Assembly: GCA_010356995.1 (NCBI GenBank)
Contig: ML996695.1
Span: 9,061 to 73,060 of the forward strand
Direction of reading: 5' to 3'
Source: Trichodelitschia bisporula
Lineage: Eukaryota > Ascomycota > Dothideomycetes > Phaeotrichales > Phaeotrichaceae
DNA length: 64,000 nucleotides
Shown here in pieces: positions 25,119-36,419 of the stretch. Position 1 is the first letter of the stretch. Every line of letters begins with the position of its first letter. Below the pieces are notes generated by a model. The model was given only the letters and a program-made list of their open reading frames with translations, was not told the origin of the DNA and did not search any database. The translations under genes were made by a program, and so were the position numbers.

Positions 25119-26214
25119 AATGATCTTTTTGTCCTTTTTACGGTTGATGCTTACAGAGGTGAGGTTGTTGTGTCATGATTGGAAAGGGAAAGCGGCTCTT
25201 CCGGCACGACCACAGACACTGCCGTCCAAAACAGAGACCAACTTCCGGGACACTCAACAAATTCTGGGTCACAAACGTGCAATTGGAACAGCAGAGGCGG
25301 TCAATGGAGGCCTCAGCTTTGGCAAGGCACAAGACAAAAGAGACCAAGTGTAGATTCGAAGCATACCACTCAAAGGGGCCCTTCCATTTTGCTGCAGAAT
25401 CCAGAAGGGTTGGACCGTTCGCTTCCGGAGCACATGTTCCTTCGTAGGAAGGTGATGCGGGTATATATGGGGCTGCCGAGCGTCTCCCCCGCATCTGGGC
25501 CTCTCCGGACGTCCCGGCCGTTTGGAATTGCTCTCAGCGTGAGGTCCCGGGAGCCCGCGGCCGAAGTTGTGCGACTCCAGGCTGCTGAAGTTCGACTAAC
25601 TGTAGCTTGCAGGCGAGAAGTCTTACGGCAGAGCCAGGAATCCCAGCAAGAATTCCAAAAGATTGGACCTGCTCGTAGGCTAACTGGATTGACGCACTTG
25701 GCTTCCCAATGGCCAGAGATCTGGTGGGTACTCAAATCGGCTGTTAAGGAAGTTGAGACACCAGTCTCGACGCCAACGACGAAACCGTGATGTTCCGTTT
25801 GGACTCAAGTCCCGATCCCAGCCGGATGTGCCCTGAAGACATTCCGCGGTGGCCGAAACCCATACTTCACCACGGCTCCCTCGGCCTATGTCCGTCATTC
25901 GAGCAGAATTCCCCAGTTTTCAACCGTCAAGGCTGCCAAGTCCCAGCCTTCCGACGCTCCCAGGCCGTCACGCACCCGCCTCCAGCCGCCGGGAGCAGGC
26001 AACACGATGGCCGAGAGAACGAACAGGCCGTGATCACTATGGTCACAGAGTCCTTCACAGAGGATGAGCCGCCAGACTCCAGCGAGGTATAAATCACTCC
26101 ATCCAACCCTCCAGATTGAACACCATCCCACCAACAGCTTCCAACAACATCCACAACACACCAGCAACACCAGCAACACCAGCAGCACCAGCAGCAGCAA
26201 CAACCGCATCAACC
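25119..26214. other. Intergenic, upstream of the Gly-rich secreted protein
   Basis: Open frames overlap on both strands but none has a domain or plausible splice structure. The final 60 bp before the ATG at 26215 are a CAG/CAA/ACC-rich low-complexity leader. Confidence 0.5.
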
Positions 26215-26795
26215 ATGCCTTCCACGCTCAAGATCACTCTCCTCGCAGCCCTCGGCCTCAGGTATGTCTCCAGTCCTTCATCCCTCTCCCAGCTAATACC
26301 ATCAGCGGCGCTGCTCTCGCCCGCCCGGCCCAGGACGGCTGGTGCGGCCCCTGCGCCCAGCTCTACGGCACTGGCGGCAACTCCGTCGCCGCCGGCGCGT
26401 CCGCCGACTCGAGCGACAGCGGCACAGGCAGGTACGGGTACTACCCGATCCAGTACGACAGCAGCAGCACCCAAGCGGACGCGGCGGCCGATTCGGAGGC
26501 CAGCTCGAACAAGCTCAAGCTCCGCAAGCGCCAGGAGGAAGAGAAGGCGGCTGAGGCTCCCGCCGACACGGCCGGAATTGAGGCTGCTGACGACGAGAAG
26601 TATCGTGTCGGCGGTGGGTATGGCGGGGGGTATGGTGGGCGCGGGGGATACGGCAATGGCTATGGCAATGGCTACGGCAACGGCAACGGCTATGGCAATG
26701 GCTACGGTAACGGCTATGGGAACGGTGGTTACGGTAACGGCTATGGCAACGGCTATGGCAACGGCTATGGCAACGGCTATGGTGCCAAGCAGTAG
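26215..26795 (+). CDS. Small secreted Gly-Tyr-Asn repeat protein with WCGPC motif
   Basis: Exons 26215-26261 and 26306-26795 (44-nt intron inside the signal-peptide region); 178 aa. Splicing produces a clear signal peptide, MPSTLKITLLAALGLSGAALA, which neither reading frame shows without the intron. The mature part has three regions: a short head with WCGPC at about 28-32 (a thioredoxin-like active-site pentapeptide, but with no thioredoxin fold around it); a Ser/Asp-rich middle ending in a basic LKLRKR stretch (KR at 90-91, a likely Kex2 site); and a tail from about 117 of GGY, then roughly 12 GYGN units. Such tails occur in wall-associated or adhesive glycine-rich proteins and in some antimicrobial peptides. 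Function unknown. The two Cys could form one disulphide. Confidence 0.75.
26641..26790. repeat. In-frame 6/12-bp tandem repeat coding for GYGN
   Basis: The GGCTATGGCAAC unit and its half-variants are repeated about 12 times at the 3' end of the secreted-protein gene, with only synonymous changes and a few single-unit insertions (GNGN, GGY). Confidence 0.85.
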
Positions 26796-27883
26796 GCGCG
26801 ACGCTTGATTGCTCTGGATATCTCTCTCTCTCTTGATAGAGTTGTAATAGAGGCTCTGCCCTGCTTCCACAGGCCTTGAATTTTGGATCATTGTTTTGCT
26901 GTTGACTTCGGACTCCTTTCTTGCACACCGACTCATAGAAGGACTTGGGAAGGTGACGATTTCGCTCCCGGTGCCAGAAAATCGAAAGGGATGGGCTCTA
27001 GAGCCATGGGCGGCACGCTCCAAAGCTGCGGTGAGATCATTATGGCTTTCATAAATAGGTGTTGACGATCATAGGGGCAGTATATCACATTTACCGGCGT
27101 GGTTCGCCTGCCTCCATCTCCGTAGGCTGACCTCGCTCCAACCTTCCAGAAAAGGAAATGAGCAACTGAGCAACTGCCGGACACATTAGTTGGAGTCCTA
27201 AAAGATTGTACAAAAAAAGAAACATCATCAGACAAGTACGACAGAGCCGCCCAGTCTTCCAAGCCCGCTCCATCACGAATTCCCAGTACGTAACTCACAG
27301 CACAACGCCAGCGACGTCATCAAGCTAACCCTTCAACTGCACTTATCCAACCACTTGACTAACAGCTCTGGGCGCATCCGGACCTCGATCTCAACACATC
27401 ACCATGCCACTCTGCCCTGCTGATCTAGCCCCTCCTCGACAGGCTACCCGGCACACCCCCGCCGCCCCACTACCTGATCGGCTCCCTAGCTCGCCGGCAC
27501 GCGCCGACCCGAAGGGAGCGGGACCCGTACGACAGACCCGCTTCGCTTACTTTAACATCACAGTGCGCAGGACACAAGTAGGCATATTTCGTTCCTTTCT
27601 ATCCCGCCCACCGCCCAACCAAAAGGCTACATTCGTCTACGCTGGTACCCAAAACCATCCCCAATAGTCGTACACAGAACACCGCCTCCCACCCCAACGG
27701 CGCGCAAACTCGCGTTGCACATTCGCGCCGCACGTCCGCGCTTACATTCAACGCCGAGTTTCCCACTAAAAACGACCAATCTGCTGAACGCCCCGCAACA
27801 AAGGAAAATATAGCGGATATACCGTCTTGCGCTTTTGCGGAACCATAAAAGAGTGTGTGCTAGAAGCTCAATTCATATCATCC
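26796..27883. other. Intergenic between convergent genes
   Basis: No gene supported. A short TC run (about 26820-26835) lies in the likely 3' UTR of the secreted-protein gene. Confidence 0.5.
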
Positions 27884-29578
27884 TTATTGCCCCTCCTCCA
27901 TCCTCTGCTGCTCCGCCACCGCTGCCGCAGCCGCTGCCGCATTCTTCCCTCCGCTTTCCCGGCGATGCAACAACCCGCGTACGGGATTCGGCATCTTCAG
28001 CTCGCTGACCCGCCAATCCAGCGGCTCCTTCTGCTTGGCGGGATTACTCATCTTGCGCTTCGCACGACCAGAGTAGTACAGCCCCGTCGCGGGCGGGAGG
28101 GGTCGGAGAGCAGTGCGCTTAGTCCGCTTGTCGCGATGCTCGTCGTACGGTTCGCGCATCGGGACATCCCCGAGCGGGTTGTCGCCGAGGGATAGGCTGC
28201 TGATGTGGCTGTTCTCGGTAAATGTGTCGCTCAGCACGCTGCGGTCGGAGATACTAGGTGCTGTGCGGACGGAGCGATCTGACAAGGACGGGGCGGAGTT
28301 GGCGTAGCTCGAGGCCGTGGCCAGGAGCATGAGGTTTGATTCGGGGAGGCGCGGCCGGATCGCGGCACGGGACTCGTAAGGTGGTGGCGAGTACTCGTAC
28401 ATACTGTCTGAGTCCTTGCTCATGATGGAGGCGCCGCCGTCGAGCGACCCCTCGTGCTCCCAGCAGTTTTCGTTGGAGCCGAAGACACGGGGGAGGTTGT
28501 GCACGTCGACCCAGGAGAGTTCTTCGTAGGCGAGCGCGATGTAGATTATGTCGCCGACGGCTTTGTCGTGGGCCATGCATTGCGATTCGAGGAAGCCGTA
28601 GTCCCAGAGGACGGGCTGGCGCTGGTCTGGCGGGAGTTGGTCGAGCTCCATGTCTGAGGAGCGGAGGCATTGGAGGGGTGTCCAGGGGCGGCCACGGAGG
28701 ATAGTCGCGAAGACGGCTTCGACGGTGTGGGTGAAGGTTGTGGCGCTGCGGTCATCGAGGGTTATGTCTTGGTGGAGGCCGCGCGATTGGCAGCGTAGGA
28801 AGGCGGTGGAGTCGGGTGGGAAGGCGAAGTGCTGCGTCTTTTTGGGGACGAGGATGACGCGGACGGACCAGGTGGGTTTATCGCGGATGGGGAGAGGGAC
28901 GGATGCCGTGAGGCTGCTGAGAGGTGGAAGGGTCGGGAGAGGTCGGTGTGCGGCGGGTGTTGCGGGTAGGGAGGGAAGTTTCGCGGATACTGGAGCTGGA
29001 GTCGGAGGCGCGGGCGTGGGTTCGGCAGTCATGGCTTCAGGTGAGGTGGAGCGCTCGAGACGCTCCTCGAGCCGTATCACCGACTCATCGATGTCCCCAA
29101 CACGCAGGCGCAGCTCTTCCAGGTCGCCCGCCGCAGCAGTCGCCTTATCCAGCACGCCCTCAAGCTTATCCTCGTAATTCACCCTCATCATCTCCAACTT
29201 CTCATCGGCGTAGTACTTGAGGCATGCCATATTGCCATAGCTCGCCCTCAGCATCTGGACCAGATCCCGGACCGCCTTGTCGCGGTCGCGGCGCTCGCGC
29301 ACGAGCCGGTCCTCCAGGCGGCCAACGGCATCCTCGACGCGCTTCAGCCGGTCCAGCACGGCGAGGTGTTCATCCAAGGGCACCGAGGACTCAGGGATGT
29401 GGTGCCAGGCCTGGTGGCCGCAGCCGCATTGGGCGCCGACGGCGGAGAGACTGAAGGCGACGCAGGTGCAACGTTGGCGCGTGCCATCTTCGGCGACGTC
29501 GGGGAGGATGAAGCGGCACTCGCCGCGAGGGAGCTGCTCGCGCGGCGGGCGCGAGAGGTGCACCAGCGGCGCGAACAT
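27884..29578 (-). CDS. Fungal hypothetical protein: Cys-rich N-terminus, coiled coil, conserved globular middle
   Basis: Single exon, 564 aa from the ATG at 29578 (MFAPLVHLSRPP). An in-frame ATG 234 nt upstream at 29812 would add a Ser/Pro-rich stretch that looks like untranslated leader. Residues about 20-60 hold a Cys/His cluster (CRF, RCTCVAF, QCGCGHQAWHH) that could bind a metal. Two predicted coiled coils follow (about 65-105 and 120-185, rich in RLEDRLVRERRDRDK-type heptads). A folded-looking region from about 240 to 380 comes next (WSVRVILVPKKTQHFAFPPDS...), then a Ser-rich and basic tail. I do not recognise the family. The long uninterrupted frame and its domain-like segments support a real gene. 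Confidence 0.75.
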   Translation of the reverse strand: MFAPLVHLSRPPREQLPRGECRFILPDVAEDGTRQRCTCVAFSLSAVGAQCGCGHQAWHHIPESSVPLDEHLAVLDRLKRVEDAVGRLEDRLVRERRDRDKAVRDLVQMLRASYGNMACLKYYADEKLEMMRVNYEDKLEGVLDKATAAAGDLEELRLRVGDIDESVIRLEERLERSTSPEAMTAEPTPAPPTPAPVSAKLPSLPATPAAHRPLPTLPPLSSLTASVPLPIRDKPTWSVRVILVPKKTQHFAFPPDSTAFLRCQSRGLHQDITLDDRSATTFTHTVEAVFATILRGRPWTPLQCLRSSDMELDQLPPDQRQPVLWDYGFLESQCMAHDKAVGDIIYIALAYEELSWVDVHNLPRVFGSNENCWEHEGSLDGGASIMSKDSDSMYEYSPPPYESRAAIRPRLPESNLMLLATASSYANSAPSLSDRSVRTAPSISDRSVLSDTFTENSHISSLSLGDNPLGDVPMREPYDEHRDKRTKRTALRPLPPATGLYYSGRAKRKMSNPAKQKEPLDWRVSELKMPNPVRGLLHRRESGGKNAAAAAAAVAEQQRMEEGQ

Positions 29579-32548
29579 CAGGGAGGCATGGGGGGGTGGC
29601 GATTCGGAAGTTGATGGTTTGTGGTCGAGCGACCGGGTGACGGGAGGGGGGGGGGTCGGTGATATGGATCGAAGTCGAGGGTGGATGGTGGGAGAGGGGC
29701 GTAAGAAATGGTGGGCGGCGGAGGTGGTGAGGGATATCAGGGATATGAGAGAGCGTGGGTGGGAGTGGGTTGGTGGGCGAGGCTGTTCCTTAGCTTTGAG
29801 CCAACGAGCCAACGAGAAGAGACACGAGGCTATGCCAGGCGCGCGTGGGCGTCGAGTGTATCCTTACGGAATCACCGAAGGAAATAGGGCTGCAGAGAGG
29901 AACAACTTCAAGAAGGGAAGAAGGAAGAGAGAAGAGGGGAAAGGAGTCGGAAAAGATGATGGTGGAGTAGGTCTATTTCTCCTCGGTGCTATTGCATTAT
30001 TGTTTCTGCGCTCTTCTCATTCTCTCCCACTTGATCTCGCATCGACTCGCAAATCACCAAGGCGGGTATCTTCACTTCTCTCTATCAGCCCTGAGCCCGC
30101 GGCCAACCGATAAGCGATTGCCAGTCCCAAGGCCGCCTTCAGGCCCCGGCGCTTTGCCCGGCTTGGGCTGGCGTGGGTGGTGCCTTTCCGGATGTGGAAG
30201 GGGGGGTGTGGAATTGTGCAAGGTTTGGGGGTGTTTTGGGGACGAGGAGAGTCGGTATGCAAGAACATGTACAATCGCCCAATGTCATTACCGCGTGCCA
30301 GAAGCCCACGCCGAGCTCGTACCCCTCCAACCCTCCTCTACATAAAAGACGGCAGCGAAGGGCGGCACGAACGAACTTGGCGCGGGTTCACGATCGCCTC
30401 ATCCAGGGCTGCAGGTACGAGATAGATGGTGGAATGGGGGGAAAGGGTGGGGAGAAAAAAAAGTGTGTGTGTACGAGTGGGGAGTCTTCCACCACCACCT
30501 CCACGTTATGTTGAAGGGGCGGTGATAGTGATGGTCAAGTGGAGCCGATACTTTGATCCATGTTGGCCGTTTACATGGGGAATTGAACTGCAAAAGTCAG
30601 CCTCTTCCCCAAAAAAGCCCATGTCTTCTTATCTCTGGGCGGTCCGCTGACACACGCCACTGTGTCAATGCTGCCAACCCACGCCCAGCCTTGCACAAAA
30701 AACAGCCACTTGTGCACCGCCTCTTGTATCGCCTGTTTGCATCTTCTACGGTACTTGTACTACTCCCGTTTGGGCCAATGCTCTTCTGCTATCGGTGCCA
30801 TATCCCCCCACCGCCACACACACACACACACACTCACTTAACGGGAAGCACAAAAGGTACAAAGGTACGGGCAAAGGTACACAAAAGGTACAAACCGCAC
30901 AAAACCCCCGTGCATAACAAGCCTTTGCCAAGCGACCAGTCGATCCTTCGAGAAGGCGCCGTCGGCCATGGGCCCGAGCGACCAGTGGAGAGTGGTGGAT
31001 AGGCGGGAGTGTTAAGCCTCAAAAGGAGCTTAACATAGACAGTCGAGACTCCAGGTCCATGAGTCTAACGAATACCTCCTGCGCTTACGGTACTGCCGTT
31101 TGAGCTTGAAGTTTTGGCTTTTGACGTTGACGTAGTCCATCTCTAACGTCGCCAACAACAAGTGAATCCTACATACCCGCCCAGAGATAATTGCCACCCC
31201 CCCCGCAACTCTCAGCCCTTATCGTCGCAATCCACAACCCCCCCACCCCACACACTTGAAACCCGAGCGCCAGTTGCGTGTTACCGTGGCGGTGGAAACG
31301 CTGAGCCAATCTCCGTCGCGCGGGGGGATGGAGACGGGTTCCGTGCGCGGGAGTGGGAGCCCTCTCGCGCCCCTCTCCCGCGCAGGTGACGGGTCCGCCT
31401 CTCCATCTCAATCTTCAGAATAAAGTCAAACCCGCGCGGATGCGGGAACGGAAGGTATCCGTAGTCTTACCTAGGTAAGGGCTAGCCGTCGCGATAGTCC
31501 GCGGCCAGCGGGTGGAGGAAGCTGAGGTATAATTCACATGATAGAGATAGCCAGCAAGAACAAGCATGAGCGATCTTACGCCTCCGTTTTTAAAATTGTC
31601 CGCCGTGGCTGCCGCTCATCGGCTCAACAGCCCGTAAGCCCGAAATCGCCGGGGCCGGGAAACCCCGCGCCGAGCCATGGCGACGTAAAACCGCGCCGTG
31701 ATGCCATCGTCGACTCACTCCGTCGGTTCAACACTCTGTCCGTCGCGGGGCGAGGCTGTGCGCCCCGCGTCAGGGCCAGGAACCTGCTCAGCGGCTAGGC
31801 CCGATGCCGCCGCCTGTCACTGCCAGACGTAATCGGGTAAGGTCCTGCCGTTTTTGTCGTCGCCGACAGATGACATCGTGGGCGGTGGGCTGAGAACAGG
31901 TTGTCTGTGTGCTTTTTGTCCACGGGAGAGTATCCGCTAAACTGGTTACCATGGTATTTGAGATGGCCCTTCGTGGGCCATGGAGTGGGCCTTCGTGGGT
32001 GTTGGAGTAGTGGGCATTCTTGGATACGAGAGGATGTCACTGCGCCGAGGATCGCGAGTCGCCGATCTGCATGAGAAATTGCGAGATACGTTGTGAGATA
32101 CTTCACAAAATTCGTCACGTCGTGGGATCGCCTTTGTCAAGATGTACACCAACACCCACAGATCGATCGGCCACCCGTCGGAACGCGGTCCGCATTTGTC
32201 ACGCCGCTGGCTTGCTTGTCCGCAGGGCTGACTGGCCGCCGACGTTGAGCCTCGCCGTGTGGGTGGCCCAGGCCTGCCAATAAGCCCGCCTTCGCTTCTC
32301 AGCCAGCCCATGTTTGGTGACGGTACGTCTTGTTGTACCACGCGGCGGATAGCCACGCCCGCTCAGCTCCGAGTTCAACACCGCTCCCCTGGACGGACAC
32401 GACACCGAACATCATTTGATTGCCCAGTTACACAGATTTGTGCGATAAGTAATCGTAGTGTAAGTCGAAGACCGATGTCCAGAGCAGAGAGTCCCAACGC
32501 CAGAAAATGCCCGTCACCCCGTCACGCCGCCACGCCAAACCCCAATCG
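29579..32548. other. Intergenic, about 3 kb without a supported gene
   Basis: The first part is the purine-rich (on +) upstream region of the hypothetical gene. There is a (CA)n microsatellite at 30814-30833, a TACCTAGGTA-like palindrome near 31470, and a GC hairpin at 31744-31769 (9-bp perfect stem, 8-nt loop). No coding sequence supported. Confidence 0.5.
30814..30833. repeat. (CA)n microsatellite
   Basis: About ten uninterrupted CA dinucleotides. Confidence 0.85.
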
Positions 32549-32958
32549 CTATGCATTCTTCTCAAGAAACTCTTTGGCCTCGTTGACCTTCGTTGCTAGG
32601 TAGGGACTTCCGCCGCGGTCGGGGTGGTTGAGCAGCATGAGTTGGCGGTGCTTCTTGCGGATGAGCTCGCGGGAGAGGCCGCGCTCGCTGTTGTTGTTAG
32701 TTGTGTTGAGGCAAAGGGGAAGCCGAAACGTACGGCAGCTCCAGAATCAGCGCTGCTTCTCGCCGATTCATCTTTGGTTCGAAGCCGCCCTTATAGAATG
32801 CGCGTCCGAGAGCGCCCGTCGTCCCACGGTAGCGGCGCAGGGCGACGAGTCCGGCACGGCCCTGGGCTGTCAGCGACTGCGATCACAGCCAGTAGTAGTA
32901 TACGTACAAAGAACGCGGCGGCTGCGACGCCGACTCCAATAGCGATTGCGGAGGCCAT
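32549..32958 (-). CDS. PAM18: Mitochondrial import J-protein Tim14/Pam18
   Basis: J-domain co-chaperone that stimulates Hsp70 (Ssc1) at the TIM23 channel of the inner membrane. Exons 32958-32908, 32861-32734 and 32687-32549, each intron 46 nt; 105 aa. The N-terminal membrane segment (residues 3-17, [14 protein letters not shown]) is followed by [13 protein letters not shown], then [17 protein letters not shown], and the J-domain HPD at 81-83 in [21 protein letters not shown]. This C-terminal arrangement, with the J domain last and no long presequence, is that of Tim14. Start codons of this gene and RLP24 are 204 bp apart. Confidence 0.94.
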
Positions 32959-33162
32959 GGTGGTGGAGAGGCGATGATGCGATGATTCTTGCGCTTTGGT
33001 GGGATTAGAGTAGTGGCGCAGAAAATATGGCGGCGTCGACCGGCAGAATTCGGCCCGCGGAAAATCTTCGTGGCGTTGATTTTTGGATGTCGGAGTATCG
33101 TCAACCCCACAGCTTCCCAACACGACTTCTCCACCCGCCAACCACTCCTCAACACCGCCGCC
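32959..33162. promoter_or_regulatory. Divergent promoter, PAM18 / RLP24
   Basis: 204 bp between two opposite start codons. No specific site recognised. Confidence 0.5.
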
Positions 33163-33831
33163 ATGAGGATTGAAACGTGTTCTTTCTGCTCGCAGTATGT
33201 ACACCGTCGCCCTTTTCCGCAACTCTGCTGACTCCCAGGCCCGTCTACCCCTCCAAGGGCATCCAATTCGTGCGCAACGATGCGCGTGTATTCCGCTTCT
33301 GCCGCTCCAAATGCCACAAGAACTTCAAGATGAGTGCGTCTACTGTCTCTCAATTGCCTCTCCGCGACCTAGCTAACCACCCTTCCAGAGCGTAACCCAC
33401 GTAAGCTCGCCTGGACCAAGTCCTTCCGCAAAGCGCACGGCAAGGAGATGGTCGTAGACGGGGCCCTCGCCCTCGCCGCCAAGCGCAACGTGCCGACACG
33501 CTACAACCGCGAGACCGTGGCCACGGCGCTCAAGGCGATGCAGCGCTTCAGTGAGGTGCGCGCGCGCCGCGAGCGGGTCTTCTACCGGACGCGTATGGCT
33601 GGCAACCGCGAGCGACAACTCGAGGCGGATCGCAAGCTCGTCGCGGAGAATGAGCACCTGCTGCCGCCTGAGTACCGCCAGAAGAAGCTTGAGGAGGAGG
33701 CCGAGGTGGCGCAGGAAGAGATGGTTGAGGAGCTTGATGAGATGGACATTGAGGAGCAGACACAAATCAAGACACGGCCAGCAAAGGTCAAGAAGCAACT
33801 CAAGGTCAAATGGGCTGGTGGAGTTGAGTGA
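33163..33831 (+). CDS. RLP24: 60S ribosome biogenesis factor Rlp24 (eL24-like)
   Basis: Placeholder for ribosomal protein eL24 on nuclear pre-60S particles; its release by the AAA-ATPase Drg1 in the cytoplasm starts late maturation. Exons 33163-33194, 33239-33333 and 33389-33831 (introns 44 and 55 nt); 189 aa. The zinc site is C6, C9, C32, C36 in the pattern [10 protein letters not shown]...[24 protein letters not shown], typical of Rlp24 rather than ribosomal eL24, crosses the second splice site. The Glu-rich then Lys-rich C-terminus is where Drg1 binds in yeast. Confidence 0.95.
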
Positions 33832-36419
33832 GGGACCCGGATGGCGTTTGGCGTTTGGCTCTCACTCGACGAGCTGGTTGGGCAAGAATTCACTGCGGAT
33901 AAAAGCTGGTGGCGCTGTGGATAGCCGGTGATTGTTGTCTTCACGGGCAAAAAGCTGGTGAGACTTATTCTGTTCTTACGGACTGCTCTTACGGCTGTAG
34001 TCTGCAAAATATTTATACCACGTTACGACCTGCAGTGTTCGACCTAGATCGTATGCAACTTACTTATCGCCACGTGCCTTTGTTCCTCATCCTTAACCAT
34101 GTCCTTCTAGTTGACCCCCTATTATGTTTAGGGCATTCCGATAACCATGTAGCTATCTTCACTACTGATAGCCGCAATTCGGTTGTCGCGTAGCCGTCAT
34201 CCGGGCCGCAAGGATCGAATCGAGCCCTAATCCAACCCTGGTTCAAAGGACCTGCACATATATTGGAACCCGACAGCGCATCTACATCGGACCGGGGGCC
34301 GTACCTTCAGTGGGGGGCAAAGCTTCACCTGGATGAGTCGCCTCTGATGCAAGAACACATCTGTTATCCGTCGGAGCATTGAAGGGCTCGACTCGATCTC
34401 TCACCGCTTGCGCCAACGTGGAGCGGACTGCAACCCTCCGCTACGTTATCATCGCTTTGTTGAAGGATATCTGTTGGCGTGCGGCATTTGTTGCTGTCTA
34501 GAACTCGCTTCGGACGTCCCTCCCTCGCCATGGCCTGCAGTTTTACCGTTTGGCACCGGCACTGCAGTTCATCTTCATGGCCATGTTGAGGCCGGAGCTC
34601 GTCGACCGTTCGTCCAGCTTCCACTGCTCCCGTCTGCGTATACCGGGCGGGCAACAGGTTCTACACGCCTCGGTTCGTGAAAGGTCAGCTTGCTAGACCT
34701 TCCGGCGACCCCCCTCTGGTACATGACATTGCACCCCAGATCGGGAACGGCTGTGGTTCAGCGTTTAGTTCGTGCCTTGCCTCTGGTTTACGTTACACTC
34801 ACGTGGATACTGTCGTTATCCAAGTGCCGCTGGTTCGACCATGAGCTCGAACCGACGTCACACCGGCATCTACTCTGTTGATGTCTTCGGTACGGTGATG
34901 CCGCTGTCGGTCCGGTTGCGTTTCCACCTCTTCGCTTCGTTGAATACGCCTCCGCTGTTGGATGGCATTGCCGAATGCCGGCCCTTGGGGGGCCTAGTGA
35001 CCTTCCACATTACATCATGTTCCTTCCTTCCATTCCAATGCTCCTGCCTTGTCTACACCAGTCGATATTTCCCGTGGAGTTTCAACAGGAAGCTCAGCTT
35101 CTCCCACGCACGCTTCGTATGCCATGAGGCGGGACTCGGCATACACTCCTTCAACCTCCAGCACTCTGTCTTCATCACCTTTCCGTATTGCTCGCCTTCC
35201 AGTTAAATCCCACGGCAGTTCAGGATGGGCGCATAGCGTCTTCTGTCATGAGCTCCGTTAAGAGCAATTGATATCCTGTGGCGCTAATTTCGAAGCCATA
35301 CAACCTTGCCCCCCTCAGGCCTTGTGACGACATTTGAGCAAAATATGTATTTCAACCTCCTCAAGCTCCTCGTTCCGGCCAGGCCCCAACGTCAAGAATG
35401 GCCAAATGGAAACCCTTATCCAGTCCAGCAAAAAGGCAAAAACAAAAACATACAGCAGTTGGGATTCGCTGCTGGTCACCCACGCAACTACTAGTCAACC
35501 GGTTCAAAGCTTAACTTCAGTGAGCAGACGGGGACTGGTGTTCTCTTTGACCTGTGGCCGTATGTGCCGAAAGGAAGATGGGATTGGATAGCATAGAGCT
35601 AAAACGGGAGCTTCGCAGCGTCGGCTCGTTGATGCCCGTAACTACAGTAGCACGGTTGCCAACTCGATGACTTGTCGTGAGCATACCCCGTCATTGCCAA
35701 GGATGTCGGGTAGGAAGATAATACGTTCCGTGTCGCTAGGGTTCAGAAACGACCAGCCTTGTCGGGCCTTCCACATCATCGGTCATGAAGGTGTACGTGT
35801 ATTGATCACTCCCAGCAACTCCATCCACCGCTAACACATACTTTGGTACTAGATCTAGTAGGTCCCGTAAGTTTATCAGGACCCAAAAATAAAACCAGTT
35901 TTAGGCTTTTTTTGCGATATCTAGTCTATTTAGACCTTTGCCAAATGACCATCACCAAGGGCGTACACCCGTTGACTGCTTGTTCCAACGCCGCAACTTT
36001 CCCGCTATTGAACCTGCAGGAACCACCCTCTGGACGTCAAGGGATACCGTTGTCTCACTCCAAAAGCCAGCGTGCATATCCTCCGCAAAACTTGCAAAGC
36101 ACGTTCAAAAACCATATCCACTTCTCCATGCCAGTTTTCATTCAGAGTTGTCACGCATAAAATGACTTTGCAGCACAACTAGAGACGCCGGTACAGACAC
36201 GCCAGGATCCAAATCCTTACAATGTCTTGCAACGATGGGTCGATGCACCCTCATTGCGTTTGGCTTAGGCGTGCAATGCCCTTGTCCTCAAGGCACCGTC
36301 CTCATGTTGTCCACCGGGGACGACAGCACGTTCTGTACAATCTACTATCATTTGATGAAGGCCCATGAAAGCTACGGTAACTTGACCCATTTTCCAGGTG
36401 CCATCTTGCTGATTCATCC
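33832..36419. other. Gene-poor stretch, 2.6 kb
   Basis: Base composition is more balanced than in the flanking genes, and the open frames are short and unrelated to anything I recognise. It starts a long accessory region. No element boundaries seen. Confidence 0.45.

Noticed and set aside
25179-25790. 203-codon plus-strand frame downstream of tRNA-Glu.
   Set aside because: Composition looks like translated non-coding DNA; no domain and no leader. The minus strand is also open over part of it.
26094-27023. Long minus-strand frame opposite the Gly-rich gene (Val/Ala/Ile repeats).
   Set aside because: It is the antisense shadow of the GYGN repeat; the plus strand has a signal peptide and a good intron.
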